DNA from: Enterococcus lemanii
GTDB lineage: Bacteria; Bacillota; Bacilli; Lactobacillales; Enterococcaceae
DNA length: 64,000 nt
Direction of reading: 5' to 3'
Assembly (NCBI RefSeq): GCF_016909125.1
Contig: NZ_JAFBFD010000005.1
Coordinates: 1-64,000, forward strand
Shown here: positions 28,865-38,560 of the stretch, in pieces
Numbering within the stretch: the first letter of the stretch is position 1
Layout of the letters: each line of letters starts with the position of its first letter
Program-made: the position numbers and the translations under genes
The notes under the pieces: model-generated
Seen by the model: only the letters and a program-made list of their open reading frames with translations
The model's database searches: none
Told to the model about the DNA's origin: nothing

Positions 28865-28893
28865 AAGGGAGCGCATCTAAAAATGCGTCCCCA
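28865..28893 (-). terminator. Terminator of the rpsB-tsf unit
   Basis: GGGA-GCGCAT pairs with ATGCG-TCCC around a short A-rich loop, followed by a T-tract on the minus strand after the tsf stop codon. Confidence 0.8.
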
Positions 28894-28915
28894 TCCTACT
28901 TCTTTCAAAATAGAA

Positions 28916-29797
28916 TTATTTTTTAATTTGGCTCATTACTTCTTCTGCAAAGTTTTCTTCACGTTTTTGAATACCTTCGCCTACTTCAAAGCGAGTAAAT
29001 GATTTCACTTTTCCACCTTTAGAAGCAACAAATTTTGCTACAGTCATATCTGGATCTTTAACAAATGGTTGATCCACTAATGAGATTTCTGCTTTGAATT
29101 TGCTTAAACGGCCAATAACCATTTTATCAACAATGTTCGCTGGTTTGCCTTCGTTTAATGCTTGTTCAGTTAAAATATTTTTCTCGTGCTCTAATTCTTC
29201 TGCAGGAATTTGAGATTCGTCTACGTAACGAGGGTTAATCGCTGCTACGTGCATTGCAACGTCTTTTGCTGCTTCTTCATCCGTTGTTCCTTCAAGAAGA
29301 GCCAATACTGCAATACGTCCACCTTGGTGTAAGTAGCCACCAAATGCGTCTGCATCCGTTTTTGAAACTAGATGGAAACGACGGAAGTTAATTCTTTCAC
29401 CAATGACTTGTGTTGCTTCGATTAATGTTTCTTCTACTGTACCTTTAGATGCAGGTAAAGCCATTGCAGCTTCTAAGTCAGCTGGTTTGTGTTCAGCTAC
29501 TAAAGTTGCCAATTCTTTTACTAACTCTTGGAACATTTCGTTTTTTGCAACGAAGTCTGTTTCTGAGTTTACTTCAACGATTGCTGCTGTATTTCCGCTA
29601 ATCGCAACTGCTGCTAATCCTTCAGCTGCAATACGGTCATTTTTCTTAGCAGCTTTAGCCATGCCTTTTTCACGTAAGTGGTCAACTGCTTTTTCAATAT
29701 CGCCTTCTACTTCAACTAACGCTCTTTTTGCGTCCATCATACCGACACCAGTCATGTCGCGTAATTCTTTTACTAATTTAGCTGAGATTTGAACCAT
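28916..29797 (-). CDS. tsf: Elongation factor Ts
   Basis: EF-Ts recycles EF-Tu from GDP to GTP. The 293-residue protein has the N-terminal UBA-like domain with [18 protein letters not shown] near residue 15. The core motif [17 protein letters not shown] lies near 74. It is downstream of rpsB in the standard rpsB-tsf order. A terminator-like hairpin in the gap may adjust its level relative to rpsB. Confidence 0.97.
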   Translation of the reverse strand: MVQISAKLVKELRDMTGVGMMDAKRALVEVEGDIEKAVDHLREKGMAKAAKKNDRIAAEGLAAVAISGNTAAIVEVNSETDFVAKNEMFQELVKELATLVAEHKPADLEAAMALPASKGTVEETLIEATQVIGERINFRRFHLVSKTDADAFGGYLHQGGRIAVLALLEGTTDEEAAKDVAMHVAAINPRYVDESQIPAEELEHEKNILTEQALNEGKPANIVDKMVIGRLSKFKAEISLVDQPFVKDPDMTVAKFVASKGGKVKSFTRFEVGEGIQKREENFAEEVMSQIKK

Positions 29798-29837
29798 CTT
29801 TGTTTCCTCCTGATTATTTCGTAATTTTTTAAAAAAA

Positions 29838-29885
29838 GCTGTTTCAAAGAGTGTTAAGGCTTTGCGCCTAGCCCTTGAAACAGCT
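29838..29885 (-). terminator. Terminator-like hairpin between rpsB and tsf
   Basis: AGCTGTTTCAA pairs with TTGAAACAGCT, with an inner GGC/GCC helix and a T-tract after it on the minus strand. As tsf follows, it probably acts as a partial terminator. Confidence 0.75.
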
Positions 29886-29904
29886 CGCTTAATTGTGTAT
29901 TAAA

Positions 29905-30696
29905 TTATTCAGCTGAAGCGTTGTTTCCTTCAACAACATCAACAATTTCTTCAATTGAAGTTGCATTTTCAACGTCTACTTCTACAACAAAGTCTTCTTC
30001 AGCAACTTGATCTTGACCTTGGTTTGCTTCGATAAACGCGTCTGCCATTTTAGCAGTAATTAATTTAACTGCGCGGATAGCATCATCGTTTGATGGGATA
30101 ACAACATCGATTTCATCTGGATCACAGTTTGTATCAACCATTGCAACGATTGGAATATTTAATTTACGAGCTTCTTGAATTGCAATACGTTCTTTACGAG
30201 GGTCAACTACGTACATAACGTCTGGAATTCTTGGCATGTCAGCGATTCCGCCTAAGAATTTCTCTAAGCGTTCGCGTTCTTTATTTAAACCAGCTACTTC
30301 TTTTTTAGGAAGTAACTCAAAAGTACCATCTGCTTCCATCGCATTGATTGATTTTAAGCGTGCAATACGTTTTTGGATTGTTTCCCAGTTTGTTAAAGTT
30401 CCACCTAACCAACGGTGGTTTACATAGAATTGACCTGAACGAATTGCTTCGTCTTTAATTGCTTCTTGTGCTTGTTTTTTTGTACCTACGAATAGAGCGA
30501 TTCCGCCTTCGTCTGCTACATTTTTCATGTACTCATAAGCTGCATCAACTAATTTAACTGTTTTTTGTAAATCGATGATGTAGATTCCGTTTCTTTCTGT
30601 GAAGATATATTTCTTCATTTTTGGGTTCCAACGGCGAGTTTGGTGACCAAAGTGTACACCAGCTTCAAGCAATTGTTTCATTGAAATTACTGACAT
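29905..30696 (-). CDS. rpsB: 30S ribosomal protein S2
   Basis: S2 binds late to the back of the 30S subunit. The 263-residue protein starts [20 protein letters not shown] and has the usual coiled-coil insert around 105-150. A longer frame opens at 30735, but GGAGGA sits nine bases before the ATG at 30696 and matches family length. The acidic C-terminal tail is typical of Enterococcus-like S2. Confidence 0.97.
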   Translation of the reverse strand: MSVISMKQLLEAGVHFGHQTRRWNPKMKKYIFTERNGIYIIDLQKTVKLVDAAYEYMKNVADEGGIALFVGTKKQAQEAIKDEAIRSGQFYVNHRWLGGTLTNWETIQKRIARLKSINAMEADGTFELLPKKEVAGLNKERERLEKFLGGIADMPRIPDVMYVVDPRKERIAIQEARKLNIPIVAMVDTNCDPDEIDVVIPSNDDAIRAVKLITAKMADAFIEANQGQDQVAEEDFVVEVDVENATSIEEIVDVVEGNNASAE

Positions 30697-30825
30697 TTGT
30701 GTTTCCTCCGATTGTTTTTGTATTTCCCTCTTCAACCTCTCATTTTGACAAAAGAACTAATCGCTTAGCAACCCTTCTGCAATCAAGGTGAATGTGGATT
30801 TGTGGCTAGCATTCCAGCACACTCC
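30697..30825 (-). promoter_or_regulatory. rpsB mRNA leader, possible autoregulatory region
   Basis: About 130 bases lie between the predicted transcription start and the rpsB ATG. This is long for a housekeeping leader and fits S2 feedback control known for rpsB leaders. I cannot confirm a specific consensus by eye. Confidence 0.4.
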
Positions 30826-30829
30826 TAGT

Positions 30830-30858
30830 ATTATACAGATAAATTCACTTAGATGCAA
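30830..30858 (-). promoter_or_regulatory. rpsB promoter
   Basis: On the minus strand TTGCAT (30853-30858) and TATAAT (30830-30835) are spaced by 17 bases, with a TG extension before the -10. Confidence 0.85.
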
Positions 30859-30868
30859 GATTTTTCTA

Positions 30869-31831
30869 TTAAAAAATAAACTTCAATAAAAGAATAATCA
30901 CAAATAAATACCCAAAGATTGAATAAACCAAACTACTCGTTGCAAATTCTTCATCTGCACCATATGCTTTTGCTAAGATTGCCATGGAATTTTGGACAGG
31001 CATCGCTGATTGTAAAATAAACACATGGAGCATTAAACTAGGGACTGCAATCACCTTTGACAAAAGAATAACCACTAGCGGACTAATCAGATAACGCCCT
31101 AATAAAACGCCCAATACATCTTTATCTAACTTTAAGTTTTTAAAACCTGTTTGATAAATAATAATGCCAATAACAAATAGCGAAAGCGGGGTCGTCATTT
31201 GGCCCAGATAACGGGAAAAATCGCGCAATGGCGTCACAAGTGGGATCTCAAGCAACATCCAACATAAACCAATAAAAAAACCGAGTAAGGCTGGCGAAAA
31301 TAATTTACGCAGCATAAATCGGAAACTAAAGGTTGTTTTTTTACCTGTTAACGTTAAATTGTCATTTTGAATCAAATAAATGCCCCATGTAAAAAAGAAG
31401 GTCGTATTACAAATATAATAAAGTAAAGCGTAAGGCACTGCTTTCTCACCAAAAACAGCAATATTAACAGGTAATCCCATAAAAATCGTATTTGAGGCCG
31501 TAAACATCACTCGAAAAACACCGGTACGACCAGCCGGAACCTTCGTCCATTTCGCATATAGTACACTAATAAAGTAAGTGAGCGCAATGGATATAGCGGG
31601 CAATAAGATTCCTTTAAACAAGGTCAAAAATTCCGCTTTTGTAAATTTTTCCGTCATATTTAAAAACATGCTTAACGGTAAAGTTAAATTTAATACCAAT
31701 TTTGAAAAGGCATCTGCCACGTGATCGTCAAACCACTTCTTCCACGATAGTGCATAACCAACTAGCATAATCGCAAAAATTACCATAATATTTAAATATG
31801 CTTCTATCAAATAAATAAACACTCCTATCAA
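30869..31831 (-). CDS. AEC (auxin efflux carrier) family transporter
   Basis: The 320-residue protein has about ten membrane helices in two repeats, the pattern of the AEC/bile-acid-sodium superfamily. Conserved segments include LVLNLTLPLSMFLNM near 45 and an Asn-rich NTIFMGLPVNI near 113. Bacterial members export or take up small organic acids such as malate or malonate, but the substrate here is unknown. It is divergent from argR, with about 120 bases between them. Confidence 0.85.
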   Translation of the reverse strand: MIGVFIYLIEAYLNIMVIFAIMLVGYALSWKKWFDDHVADAFSKLVLNLTLPLSMFLNMTEKFTKAEFLTLFKGILLPAISIALTYFISVLYAKWTKVPAGRTGVFRVMFTASNTIFMGLPVNIAVFGEKAVPYALLYYICNTTFFFTWGIYLIQNDNLTLTGKKTTFSFRFMLRKLFSPALLGFFIGLCWMLLEIPLVTPLRDFSRYLGQMTTPLSLFVIGIIIYQTGFKNLKLDKDVLGVLLGRYLISPLVVILLSKVIAVPSLMLHVFILQSAMPVQNSMAILAKAYGADEEFATSSLVYSIFGYLFVIILLLKFIF

Positions 31832-31987
31832 CTTTTATTTTCTATCTTGTATTTTACCATGCTTTAAAGTTTATTGGCGCTTGTTTTCTCATTTTCTAAT
31901 GAAGAAAGATTCTCTGAATGATTTTTCTAGGAATATACTTTATTTTTTGATATGATGAAGCAAAACCAACACAAGGAGGAATTCCGC

Positions 31988-32449
31988 TTGAAAAAAAGCG
32001 AACGTCACGCACTAATTGAAACTTTAATCCAAGAAAATGTTGTAAAAACACAAGAAGAATTACTCGCACTTTTAAAAGAGAAGGGCGTGAATGCGACACA
32101 AGCAACCATTTCTAGAGATATTCGTGAATTAAAACTTGTAAAAACAGCAGATCTCACTGGGCAAGTACGCTTTTTACAATTCCAAGAAGAAATCGAGGAA
32201 TCAAACACCCAAACGACTCATCTGGAGCAACTCACACAAGACGTTGTGACAAAAGTTGATCGGGTACAATTTATGACGATTTTACATACCGTCGCAAACA
32301 ATGCGCCGATTTTAGCTGCTGCGATTGATGAAATTACAATGAAGGAAAAAATTTGTACTTTAGCAGGTTTTGATATTGTTACGGTCATTTCCCCTGATGA
32401 AGCATCTGCGATTATTTTAGAAGATTTTTTCAAGAAAAACTTAGATTAA
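31988..32449 (+). CDS. argR: ArgR-family transcriptional regulator
   Basis: ArgR-type regulators control arginine biosynthesis and catabolism. The chosen start is TTG at 31988, since AGGAGG lies eight bases before it; the ATG at 31952 has no such site. The 153-residue product has a winged HTH with ATQATISRDIRELKL near residue 40. In the C-terminal domain, the arginine-contact GDD motif of canonical ArgR is AGFDIVTV here, so arginine binding may be weak or absent. This is similar to ArgR paralogs that work with a second AhrC-like partner. A T-box argS gene lies beyond it. Confidence 0.85.
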   Translation: MKKSERHALIETLIQENVVKTQEELLALLKEKGVNATQATISRDIRELKLVKTADLTGQVRFLQFQEEIEESNTQTTHLEQLTQDVVTKVDRVQFMTILHTVANNAPILAAAIDEITMKEKICTLAGFDIVTVISPDEASAIILEDFFKKNLD

Positions 32450-32450
32450 A

Positions 32451-32487
32451 AAAACGAGTGACTCCTATGAAGTCACCCGTTTTTTTG
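32451..32487 (+). terminator. argR terminator
   Basis: ACGAGTGACT pairs with AGTCACCCGT (one mismatch), followed by seven T. Confidence 0.85.
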
Positions 32488-32506
32488 TGTTTCGAACAAA
32501 AAAATC

Positions 32507-32686
32507 TTAATAAGAAAAATCAATTAACATTTTTTCGTCTTTGTAAATCTTGCTTTTACGAATCTTGCGAAAATTGGTTGCATAACATAACGCTTCACGA
32601 TAAGTTCTAAATCTTTTTTCCTTCGTTTCTTTCGTGGATGTGACAGCAATGACCGAATAATTCAATTCATTCAACTCCCTTTCCAT
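32507..32686 (-). CDS. Small basic protein of unknown function
   Basis: I do not recognise this protein. The conserved-looking part is about 52-59 residues (NYSVIAVTSTKETKEKRFRTYREALCY...), strongly basic and without membrane segments. An ATG at 32686 or a TTG further in, spaced nine bases after AGGGAG, could be the start. It lies between the argR terminator and argS, on the argS strand. It could be a genuine small gene or a chance ORF. Confidence 0.35.
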   Translation of the reverse strand: MERELNELNYSVIAVTSTKETKEKRFRTYREALCYATNFRKIRKSKIYKDEKMLIDFSY

Positions 32687-32807
32687 TATGCTTGCGCAAT
32701 TAAGCGACTTTTTTGACTCTGTACTTACACTATCGGCTGATTTCACTCATTGGTTAAGGCCTTGAGACCGATTCTGATTAAGATATAAATCCGCAAAAAT
32801 AGGCCCA

Positions 32808-32840
32808 CTTCCCACGGCAAAAAAATTGCAATGTGGGAAG
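32808..32840. terminator. Hairpin downstream of argS
   Basis: CTTCCCAC pairs with GTGGGAAG and an inner GCAA/TTGC helix. There is no clean T-tract after the stem, so termination is uncertain. Confidence 0.4.
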
Positions 32841-32872
32841 CGAAACCTTATTTAGTCAGGTTCAATTATTTT

Positions 32873-34564
32873 TTACATTTTATCTGGTGCGTGTAATCCT
32901 AATAGACGCAAATCTTCTTTTAGTAAAACTGTTACGGCATAAACTAAAGCTAAACGCGCTTCTTTTTGTTCATCTTCAACTAAAATTTTAGTATTTGCAT
33001 AATATTTATTAAAGGCCTGAGCTAATTTGATTGCGTGTTTTGCAATCACAGAAGGCTCATACTTATCGGCTGCTTGCAAAATGGTTTCAGGATAGCGTTG
33101 GATGTATTTCATTACTTCCCAACTACCTTCATCATTTAATGGATAAGCTTTGGTTTCGTCCGGCGTGAAATCGGCTTTACGCAAAATACTCATTGCGCGA
33201 GCATGTGCATATTGTACGTATGGACCAGTCTCTCCTTCAAACCTTACCACATCTTCTAAGGCAAAGTCAAAGTTGTTTAAGCGATCATTTTTCAAATCAT
33301 GGAAAATAACTGCCCCCACACCAACTTGTTTGGCAACCTCTTCTTTGTTTTCGAGTGTTGGGTTCTTCTCACTAATTTGCTCTTTCGCTAAAGAGATTGC
33401 TTCATTTAGTACTTCTTCTAACAACACAATTTTCCCTTTACGTGTAGAGAGTTTTTTACCATCTTTCGTAATAAGACCAAATGGAATATGATGCATTTCA
33501 TCTGCCCACGCAAAGTCCATTTCTTTCAAGACGGCTTTTAATTGCTTAAAGTGATAACTTTGTTCATTTCCAACTACATATAATGATTTTGCGAAATGAT
33601 AGTTACGTTTACGGTAAAGTGCAGCTGCCATATCACGTGTAATATAAAGCGTTGCACCATCTGATTTTCGAATTAAAGCCGGATTTAAGTCATAAGCGGA
33701 AAGATCGACAATATCCGCCCCTTGATCTGAAGCCAGTAGATGCTTTTCTTCTAACAATTCGACAACCTCAGCCATTTTATCATTATAAAAAGCTTCACCA
33801 TTTAATGAGTCAAAAGAAACTTCTAACATGTCATAAATCTTATTAAACTCTTTCATTGACTCATCGCGGAACCATTGCCATAACTGATTGGCTTCTTGGT
33901 TGCCATCTTCTAATTTCTTAAACCAAGCCCGTGCTTCATATTCTAAAGTCGCATCTTCTTCGGCTTTCTCATGAAAATCAACATAAAGACGCAATAATTC
34001 ATTAATTGGGTGTGCTTTGACGGCTTCTTCACTGCCCCATTTTTTATAAGCAACAATTAGCTTCCCAAATTGTGTGCCCCAGTCCCCCAGATGGTTAATA
34101 CGGATTGGTTGATAACCGATTTTTTCTAAAATAAAGCCAATTGAGTTTCCGATAACGGTTGAACGTAAATGGCCCATTGAAATTGGTTTGGCAATATTCG
34201 GTGAAGACATGTCAATTGGGACATTTTCACCCATCCCAATTGATTGATCACCAAAATGATTTTTTTCTTTTATTACTCGTGTTAAAACAGCTTCTGTGAT
34301 TGCAGCTTTATTCATAAAGAAGTTTAAATAAGGCCCTACGACTTCAATCTTTTCAAAAGAAGTACCATCAATTTTTTCAGCCAATTCTTGTGCAATTTGT
34401 TGTGGAGCTTTTCGGTAAGCTTTTGCTAAACCGAACGCTGGAAAAGCAACATCTCCATGGTCAGCCGTTTTCGGGTTTTCTAAAAAATTTGCCACTTGTT
34501 CAAGCGTTAAATCTTCTTTTACAACCGCATAAATCGCTTTTGCTACGATTTCTTTATTATTCAT
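32873..34564 (-). CDS. argS: Arginyl-tRNA synthetase
   Basis: ArgS charges tRNA-Arg. The 563-residue class I enzyme has the N-terminal Add1 domain and the HIGH-equivalent in [16 protein letters not shown] near residue 123. A degenerate KMSKS ([11 protein letters not shown]) lies near 360, and the alpha-helical anticodon domain ends the protein (DALRP-containing tail). The SMGH form of HIGH is common in Firmicutes ArgRS. A T-box leader upstream gives control by uncharged tRNA-Arg. Confidence 0.96.
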   Translation of the reverse strand: MNNKEIVAKAIYAVVKEDLTLEQVANFLENPKTADHGDVAFPAFGLAKAYRKAPQQIAQELAEKIDGTSFEKIEVVGPYLNFFMNKAAITEAVLTRVIKEKNHFGDQSIGMGENVPIDMSSPNIAKPISMGHLRSTVIGNSIGFILEKIGYQPIRINHLGDWGTQFGKLIVAYKKWGSEEAVKAHPINELLRLYVDFHEKAEEDATLEYEARAWFKKLEDGNQEANQLWQWFRDESMKEFNKIYDMLEVSFDSLNGEAFYNDKMAEVVELLEEKHLLASDQGADIVDLSAYDLNPALIRKSDGATLYITRDMAAALYRKRNYHFAKSLYVVGNEQSYHFKQLKAVLKEMDFAWADEMHHIPFGLITKDGKKLSTRKGKIVLLEEVLNEAISLAKEQISEKNPTLENKEEVAKQVGVGAVIFHDLKNDRLNNFDFALEDVVRFEGETGPYVQYAHARAMSILRKADFTPDETKAYPLNDEGSWEVMKYIQRYPETILQAADKYEPSVIAKHAIKLAQAFNKYYANTKILVEDEQKEARLALVYAVTVLLKEDLRLLGLHAPDKM

Positions 34565-34633
34565 TCTTTTTTCCTCCTAAATATCTATTCATTATGGTCA
34601 ACACGCACTTGCTAATTTTCCTTATTTCTACAC

Positions 34634-34872
34634 AAAAAAATCCCTAGTGTTCATCACACTAGAGACGAGACTACCCGCGGTACCACTCTAATTGTTCGTT
34701 TAACCGAACCCACTTTATCTAATAACGGTAGATGCCGTCTGCTAAGCAAATTTTCACAAGCGCGTTTCACTTTCTTTCTTTTCTTCGGCTCCCACCTTCC
34801 CGAATTCGCTTAAAAAAATTGAAAGTTACTTTTCTTGATCATCAAATCAATCATTCAATTGTTAAATCATAG
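34634..34872 (-). promoter_or_regulatory. T-box riboswitch of argS
   Basis: On the minus strand the T-box core AGAGTGGTACCGCGG (within 34674-34689) is followed by a terminator stem (34644-34650 with 34656-34662) and a T-tract. The long 5' part forms stem I. A CGC triplet in the GAAACGCGCTTG segment is a plausible Arg specifier, but I have not folded the RNA. Uncharged tRNA-Arg should favour read-through into argS. Confidence 0.92.
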
Positions 34873-34874
34873 CG

Positions 34875-34883
34875 ATTATAACA
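34875..34883 (-). promoter_or_regulatory. Extended -10 promoter of the argS leader
   Basis: TGTTATAAT on the minus strand. The -35 region is poor, consistent with an extended -10 promoter. Confidence 0.6.
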
Positions 34884-34909
34884 AAAACTCTGCCGTTTTG
34901 CTAGCTATT

Positions 34910-35935
34910 TCATTCATCTTTTTTATTTGGAAAAACCAAACTTGGATTTGCGTTTAAGTCCATACACGCTAGTTGTCCTTGCGACAAAGTAACGTGGGCT
35001 GCTGCGCCAATCATTGCTGCATTATCACCACATAAACGTAACGGTGGGAAAATGACTTTAACTTGTGGCAGGTGAGTTTCAACAGCCACCGTTAATTTTT
35101 CTCTTAATCCTTGGTTTGCTGCAACGCCACCAGCGACAACGAGTTGCTTTACAGGATATTGCTCACAAGCGCGGACGGTTTTTGCCACTAAGACGTCAAT
35201 CACACTCGCTTGAAAACTAGCTGCCAAATCAACTAAAACCAACTCTTCGCCTTTTTGTTTCGCATTATGAACTAAATTAATAAACGCACTTTTCAAACCA
35301 CTAAAACTAAAGTCAAAGTTATCTTCATGCAACATCGCACGTGGAAACTGATAAGTGTCTTGTCCTTGATGGGCTAGTTGATCAATTTCTTTCCCGCTCG
35401 GGTAAGCCAAACCAAGTACACGTCCAACTTTATCATAAGCCTCACCGGCCGCATCATCACGCGTTTCGCCAATAATTTCAAACGATCCATCTTCGGCCAT
35501 ATAAACAAGTTCGGTATGCCCACCACTAACTAAAAGAGCCATTAAAGGAAAAGCTAGCTCCTCGACTAAACGGGCAGCATAAATATGTCCGGCCATATGA
35601 TTGACTGGAATTAAAGGTAATTGATGCGCCCAAGCAAAAGCCTTTGCTGCTGAAATTCCAATTAATAAAGAACCAACTAAACCCGGTCCTTGCGTTACTG
35701 CTACTGCGGTTAAGTCTTCTACCGTAACATTGGCTTCTTCTAGCGCTTCTTCGATACACAAAGTAATTTGTTCCACATGATGACGACTCGCTACTTCAGG
35801 CACAACACCACCAAATCTTTGATGGCTTTTGATTTGTGAAGCGACAATATTACTTAAGATTTCTACGCCATTTTCAATTACTGCAACACTCGTTTCATCG
35901 CAGCTACTTTCAATTGCTAATATTAATTCTCTCAT
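34910..35935 (-). CDS. tsaD: tRNA threonylcarbamoyladenosine transferase subunit TsaD
   Basis: TsaD transfers threonylcarbamoyl to A37 of ANN-decoding tRNAs. The 341-residue ASKHA-fold protein starts with [12 protein letters not shown], has the metal-binding [11 protein letters not shown] near residue 113, and [10 protein letters not shown] near 135. Usual length. It is the last gene of a tsaB-GNAT-rimI-tsaD cluster, with 13 bases between it and rimI. Confidence 0.97.
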   Translation of the reverse strand: MRELILAIESSCDETSVAVIENGVEILSNIVASQIKSHQRFGGVVPEVASRHHVEQITLCIEEALEEANVTVEDLTAVAVTQGPGLVGSLLIGISAAKAFAWAHQLPLIPVNHMAGHIYAARLVEELAFPLMALLVSGGHTELVYMAEDGSFEIIGETRDDAAGEAYDKVGRVLGLAYPSGKEIDQLAHQGQDTYQFPRAMLHEDNFDFSFSGLKSAFINLVHNAKQKGEELVLVDLAASFQASVIDVLVAKTVRACEQYPVKQLVVAGGVAANQGLREKLTVAVETHLPQVKVIFPPLRLCGDNAAMIGAAAHVTLSQGQLACMDLNANPSLVFPNKKDE

Positions 35936-35948
35936 TCTTTGTTCCTTC

Positions 35949-36398
35949 TCATCTTTTTTTCACCATTAAAATTGCCTTTTCAACTGGATTTTGATAATAA
36001 TTTTCACGTTCTCCAATGACTTCAAAACCACTTTTTTCATATAAATGGCGCGCTACTTTATTTGACTGACGAACTTCTAAAAAAATTTGACGGATTTCTG
36101 CTTTTTTCGCCTGCTGATTTAACTGCCCCAAAAGCGCATAACCGATTTTCCCCCCTTGATAAGCAGGTAATACGACAACATGCATAACTTCAATTTCATC
36201 AAAAATTTGATGAAAAGCAATGAATCCAATGATTTTCGTTTCTTCTAACCAGATTAAATACTGGCTATACGGATTAACCAGATCCTCTTGGAATTGCTTT
36301 TGATTCCATGGTGAACCGTGTAAGTAACTTTTTTCGGCAACTTCATATAGTTTTTCAGCTAAATCAAGTGGTTCATAATTTTCTTTTGTGATAATCAT
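35949..36398 (-). CDS. rimI: Ribosomal-protein-alanine N-acetyltransferase RimI
   Basis: RimI-type GNAT of 149 residues. The CoA loop is [19 protein letters not shown] near 77, and the C-terminal [23 protein letters not shown] near 113 matches RimI. It acetylates protein N-termini (S18 in E. coli), and its frequent presence with tsaB/tsaD is known. It overlaps the preceding GNAT gene by four bases. Confidence 0.9.
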   Translation of the reverse strand: MIITKENYEPLDLAEKLYEVAEKSYLHGSPWNQKQFQEDLVNPYSQYLIWLEETKIIGFIAFHQIFDEIEVMHVVVLPAYQGGKIGYALLGQLNQQAKKAEIRQIFLEVRQSNKVARHLYEKSGFEVIGERENYYQNPVEKAILMVKKR

Positions 36399-36931
36399 AA
36401 ATATTTCACCATATCAATTGCATCTTCATTTTCTTCTGTATAATAATTTTTAATTACTTTGCGTGAAACAAAGTCCAATCGACGATAAAAACGTTGCGCA
36501 TCTTTATTGCCTATCCGTACTTCAAGTGACATCGTTTGGCAACGATTTTTATAAGCAAATTTTTCTGCTTCTGCCATTAAAATTGCTCCTAACCCAAAAT
36601 TTTGCCATGCAGGAATGAGTGCGATATTCGTAATATGCGCATCCCCTCGAAAAACACGGACCCCCATAAACCCAATCATTTCCCCTTCATGAATCACCGC
36701 TAAATATAAGTGAGGATAGCGAGAATAAATTTCTGCCAAAAAAGCACTTTTAGTCCACGGTGTTTCCCCAGCATAAGTCAAACGTTCAACATCTAATAAA
36801 GCTTTCATATCAGAAAATTCAATTTGACGAATGACAAAAAGTTGGTTTTTTAAAGTAACATTTTGGGGTTTATATTTTATTTTTCGATTTTTTAAAAAAG
36901 TATACTGAAAAGGATTAAATTTTTTCCACAT
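36395..36931 (-). CDS. Second GNAT acetyltransferase beside rimI
   Basis: A 178-residue RimI-like GNAT with a ~30-residue basic N-terminal extension (MWKKFNPFQYTFLKNRKIKY). The CoA loop is in IALIPAWQNFGLGAILMAEAEKF. The start at 36931 follows AGGAG and overlaps tsaB by 17 bases; the longer frame to 36982 has no good ribosome site. Two RimI-like genes in series occur in enterococci. Its target is unknown. Confidence 0.82.
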   Translation of the reverse strand: MWKKFNPFQYTFLKNRKIKYKPQNVTLKNQLFVIRQIEFSDMKALLDVERLTYAGETPWTKSAFLAEIYSRYPHLYLAVIHEGEMIGFMGVRVFRGDAHITNIALIPAWQNFGLGAILMAEAEKFAYKNRCQTMSLEVRIGNKDAQRFYRRLDFVSRKVIKNYYTEENEDAIDMVKYL

Positions 36932-37631
36932 AACTTTCAGCTCCTGCTTCATGCGTAGCCAGCCAATTTTCTTCTGCTTCAACTAATTTTAAATAATCCG
37001 GTAAAAAAGCATGGATATCTTTTTCTGGTTGGGCAAGCGCTCCTAATTGAGCTAAAGTAATGCCATTCGGGTATTGCCAAGCTGGTATTGTATTGATTTG
37101 TGCTTTGGGTAATTTTTTCTGGATTTCTGCTTGAAAGTCAGCCACATCAACACCGACAAAATAGACCGATTGATCTTGGAGTTTTTCACACAATTGTTCA
37201 AATGAAAGATGTTGATCGGCGACAATTGTTTGTAATTGACCATCTAGCCATTGGTACACCCCTGCATAGACATTTTGGCGACGAGCATTAAATATAGGGA
37301 CAATCCAACCAGTCACACCAACACAATTAGCTGCTAGTGTTTTTAAGCTTGAAACACCAACGAGTTCGATTTTTAAAGTATCAGCTAATGTTTTCGCCGT
37401 TGTAACGCCAATTCTTAAACCGGTATAAGAGCCTGGTCCTTGTGCCACGACAATTCGGTCAAAGTCACTTGGCTTGATGCTAATTTTTTGAGTTAAATCT
37501 TCTAAAGCTGGCATTAATGTCGTGCTATGATTTTTATTTAAAGTTGTTTGAAGCTGACCTAAAATCTTGTGATCTTCCATTATCCCAATTGCTAATGTCT
37601 GATTGGAAGTATCCAGAGCTAAAATCTTCAT
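36915..37631 (-). CDS. tsaB: tRNA threonylcarbamoyladenosine biosynthesis protein TsaB
   Basis: TsaB is the non-catalytic partner of TsaD in forming t6A37. The 238-residue ASKHA protein starts MKILALDTSNQTLAIGI and contains GPGSYTGLRIGVTTAKTLA near 66. It lacks the TsaD metal-binding His residues, as expected. It is the first gene of the cluster. A possible promoter (TTGTAT-18-TAAACT) lies about 40 bases upstream. Confidence 0.95.
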   Translation of the reverse strand: MKILALDTSNQTLAIGIMEDHKILGQLQTTLNKNHSTTLMPALEDLTQKISIKPSDFDRIVVAQGPGSYTGLRIGVTTAKTLADTLKIELVGVSSLKTLAANCVGVTGWIVPIFNARRQNVYAGVYQWLDGQLQTIVADQHLSFEQLCEKLQDQSVYFVGVDVADFQAEIQKKLPKAQINTIPAWQYPNGITLAQLGALAQPEKDIHAFLPDYLKLVEAEENWLATHEAGAESYVEKI

Positions 37632-37716
37632 CTTTTTCCCTACCTTTTAGATATTCCTATTCAGTTTATCATAAAACATGGATTAGATACAATTGAGATT
37701 TCCCTAAACAAACAGA

Positions 37717-37753
37717 AAAGAGCAGCCTTTAGAAAAATAAAAGGCTACTCTTT
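37717..37753 (-). terminator. Terminator after the ECF-PHP operon
   Basis: AAAGAGCAGCCTTT pairs with AAAGGCTACTCTTT (one mismatch), with TTTTC following on the minus strand. Confidence 0.8.
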
Positions 37754-37756
37754 CGT

Positions 37757-38542
37757 TTATTCAATTCCTAAAGGTAAATCATAAGAACCACCTTGATTGT
37801 GAAGCTGCTTCAATGCTTTTTTGACAAAGTTTGCTCCCTCGACCTTTTCATTCACACTTGGACTGATATAAAGTTCATATGCCCCTTTGGCTACCTCATT
37901 ACGAAATTCAGCAATCGTCGTAAATTCTTTTTCAAATCGATTATAAACAGAGCCAAACTGTAAAAATTGATGGGTATCACTTCCCGCTAAGACCGGCTTC
38001 CCATATTTTTTTGCTATATCTATAATTTTTGGATAGTTTTCTTTTCCAACAACCGCCATGTCTTTGCCGTTTAAATCAAAGAAATCATATTGTTGAATGA
38101 GTGTCTCAGGTAGTAATAAATTGTGAACTCCTTGCCGGTAAACATGTGCTGCACCAAAAAGAACATCATACTTTTTAATCAGAGGAAAAAGTTCTGCCGC
38201 CGGTAAAAATTCCTCTACAGAAGAAAGACGCAAAATTTCTTCTCTTAAAGCTAGAATTGTTTCATAGCGACCGATAACTAAATTATGCCCGCCTTCTTGC
38301 ATGTCGATTTCAAGGCCAGGAAAAACACGCACTCCTTCAACTAGAAAGGCATCCCCTTGTCTTGGATAATTTTGATTAATAAATTGATAGATATGATCAA
38401 ATTCCTGCGTATTAAAATGCTCCGTCAAACATAGTGCTTCTACACCACGTTTTTTAGCTTCTTTATAAAGTGTTTGAGTATATTTTTTTGAAAAAGGTAA
38501 ATATTTCGCTAATTTACCATGTGTATGCGTGTCAAGAATCAA
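37757..38542 (-). CDS. PHP-domain phosphoesterase
   Basis: The 261-residue protein has the PHP metal motifs DTHTHG (residue 4), TEHFN near 40, GLEIDMQEGGHNL near 76, and GAAHVY and GSDTHQF toward the C-terminus. These bind two or three metals in phosphoesterases of the histidinol-phosphatase type. It is 18 bases downstream of ecfT in an ECF importer operon, so it may act on the imported compound or its phosphorylated form. The substrate is unknown. Confidence 0.8.
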   Translation of the reverse strand: MILDTHTHGKLAKYLPFSKKYTQTLYKEAKKRGVEALCLTEHFNTQEFDHIYQFINQNYPRQGDAFLVEGVRVFPGLEIDMQEGGHNLVIGRYETILALREEILRLSSVEEFLPAAELFPLIKKYDVLFGAAHVYRQGVHNLLLPETLIQQYDFFDLNGKDMAVVGKENYPKIIDIAKKYGKPVLAGSDTHQFLQFGSVYNRFEKEFTTIAEFRNEVAKGAYELYISPSVNEKVEGANFVKKALKQLHNQGGSYDLPLGIE

Positions 38543-38560
38543 GTGAAAAACTCCTTTTTA

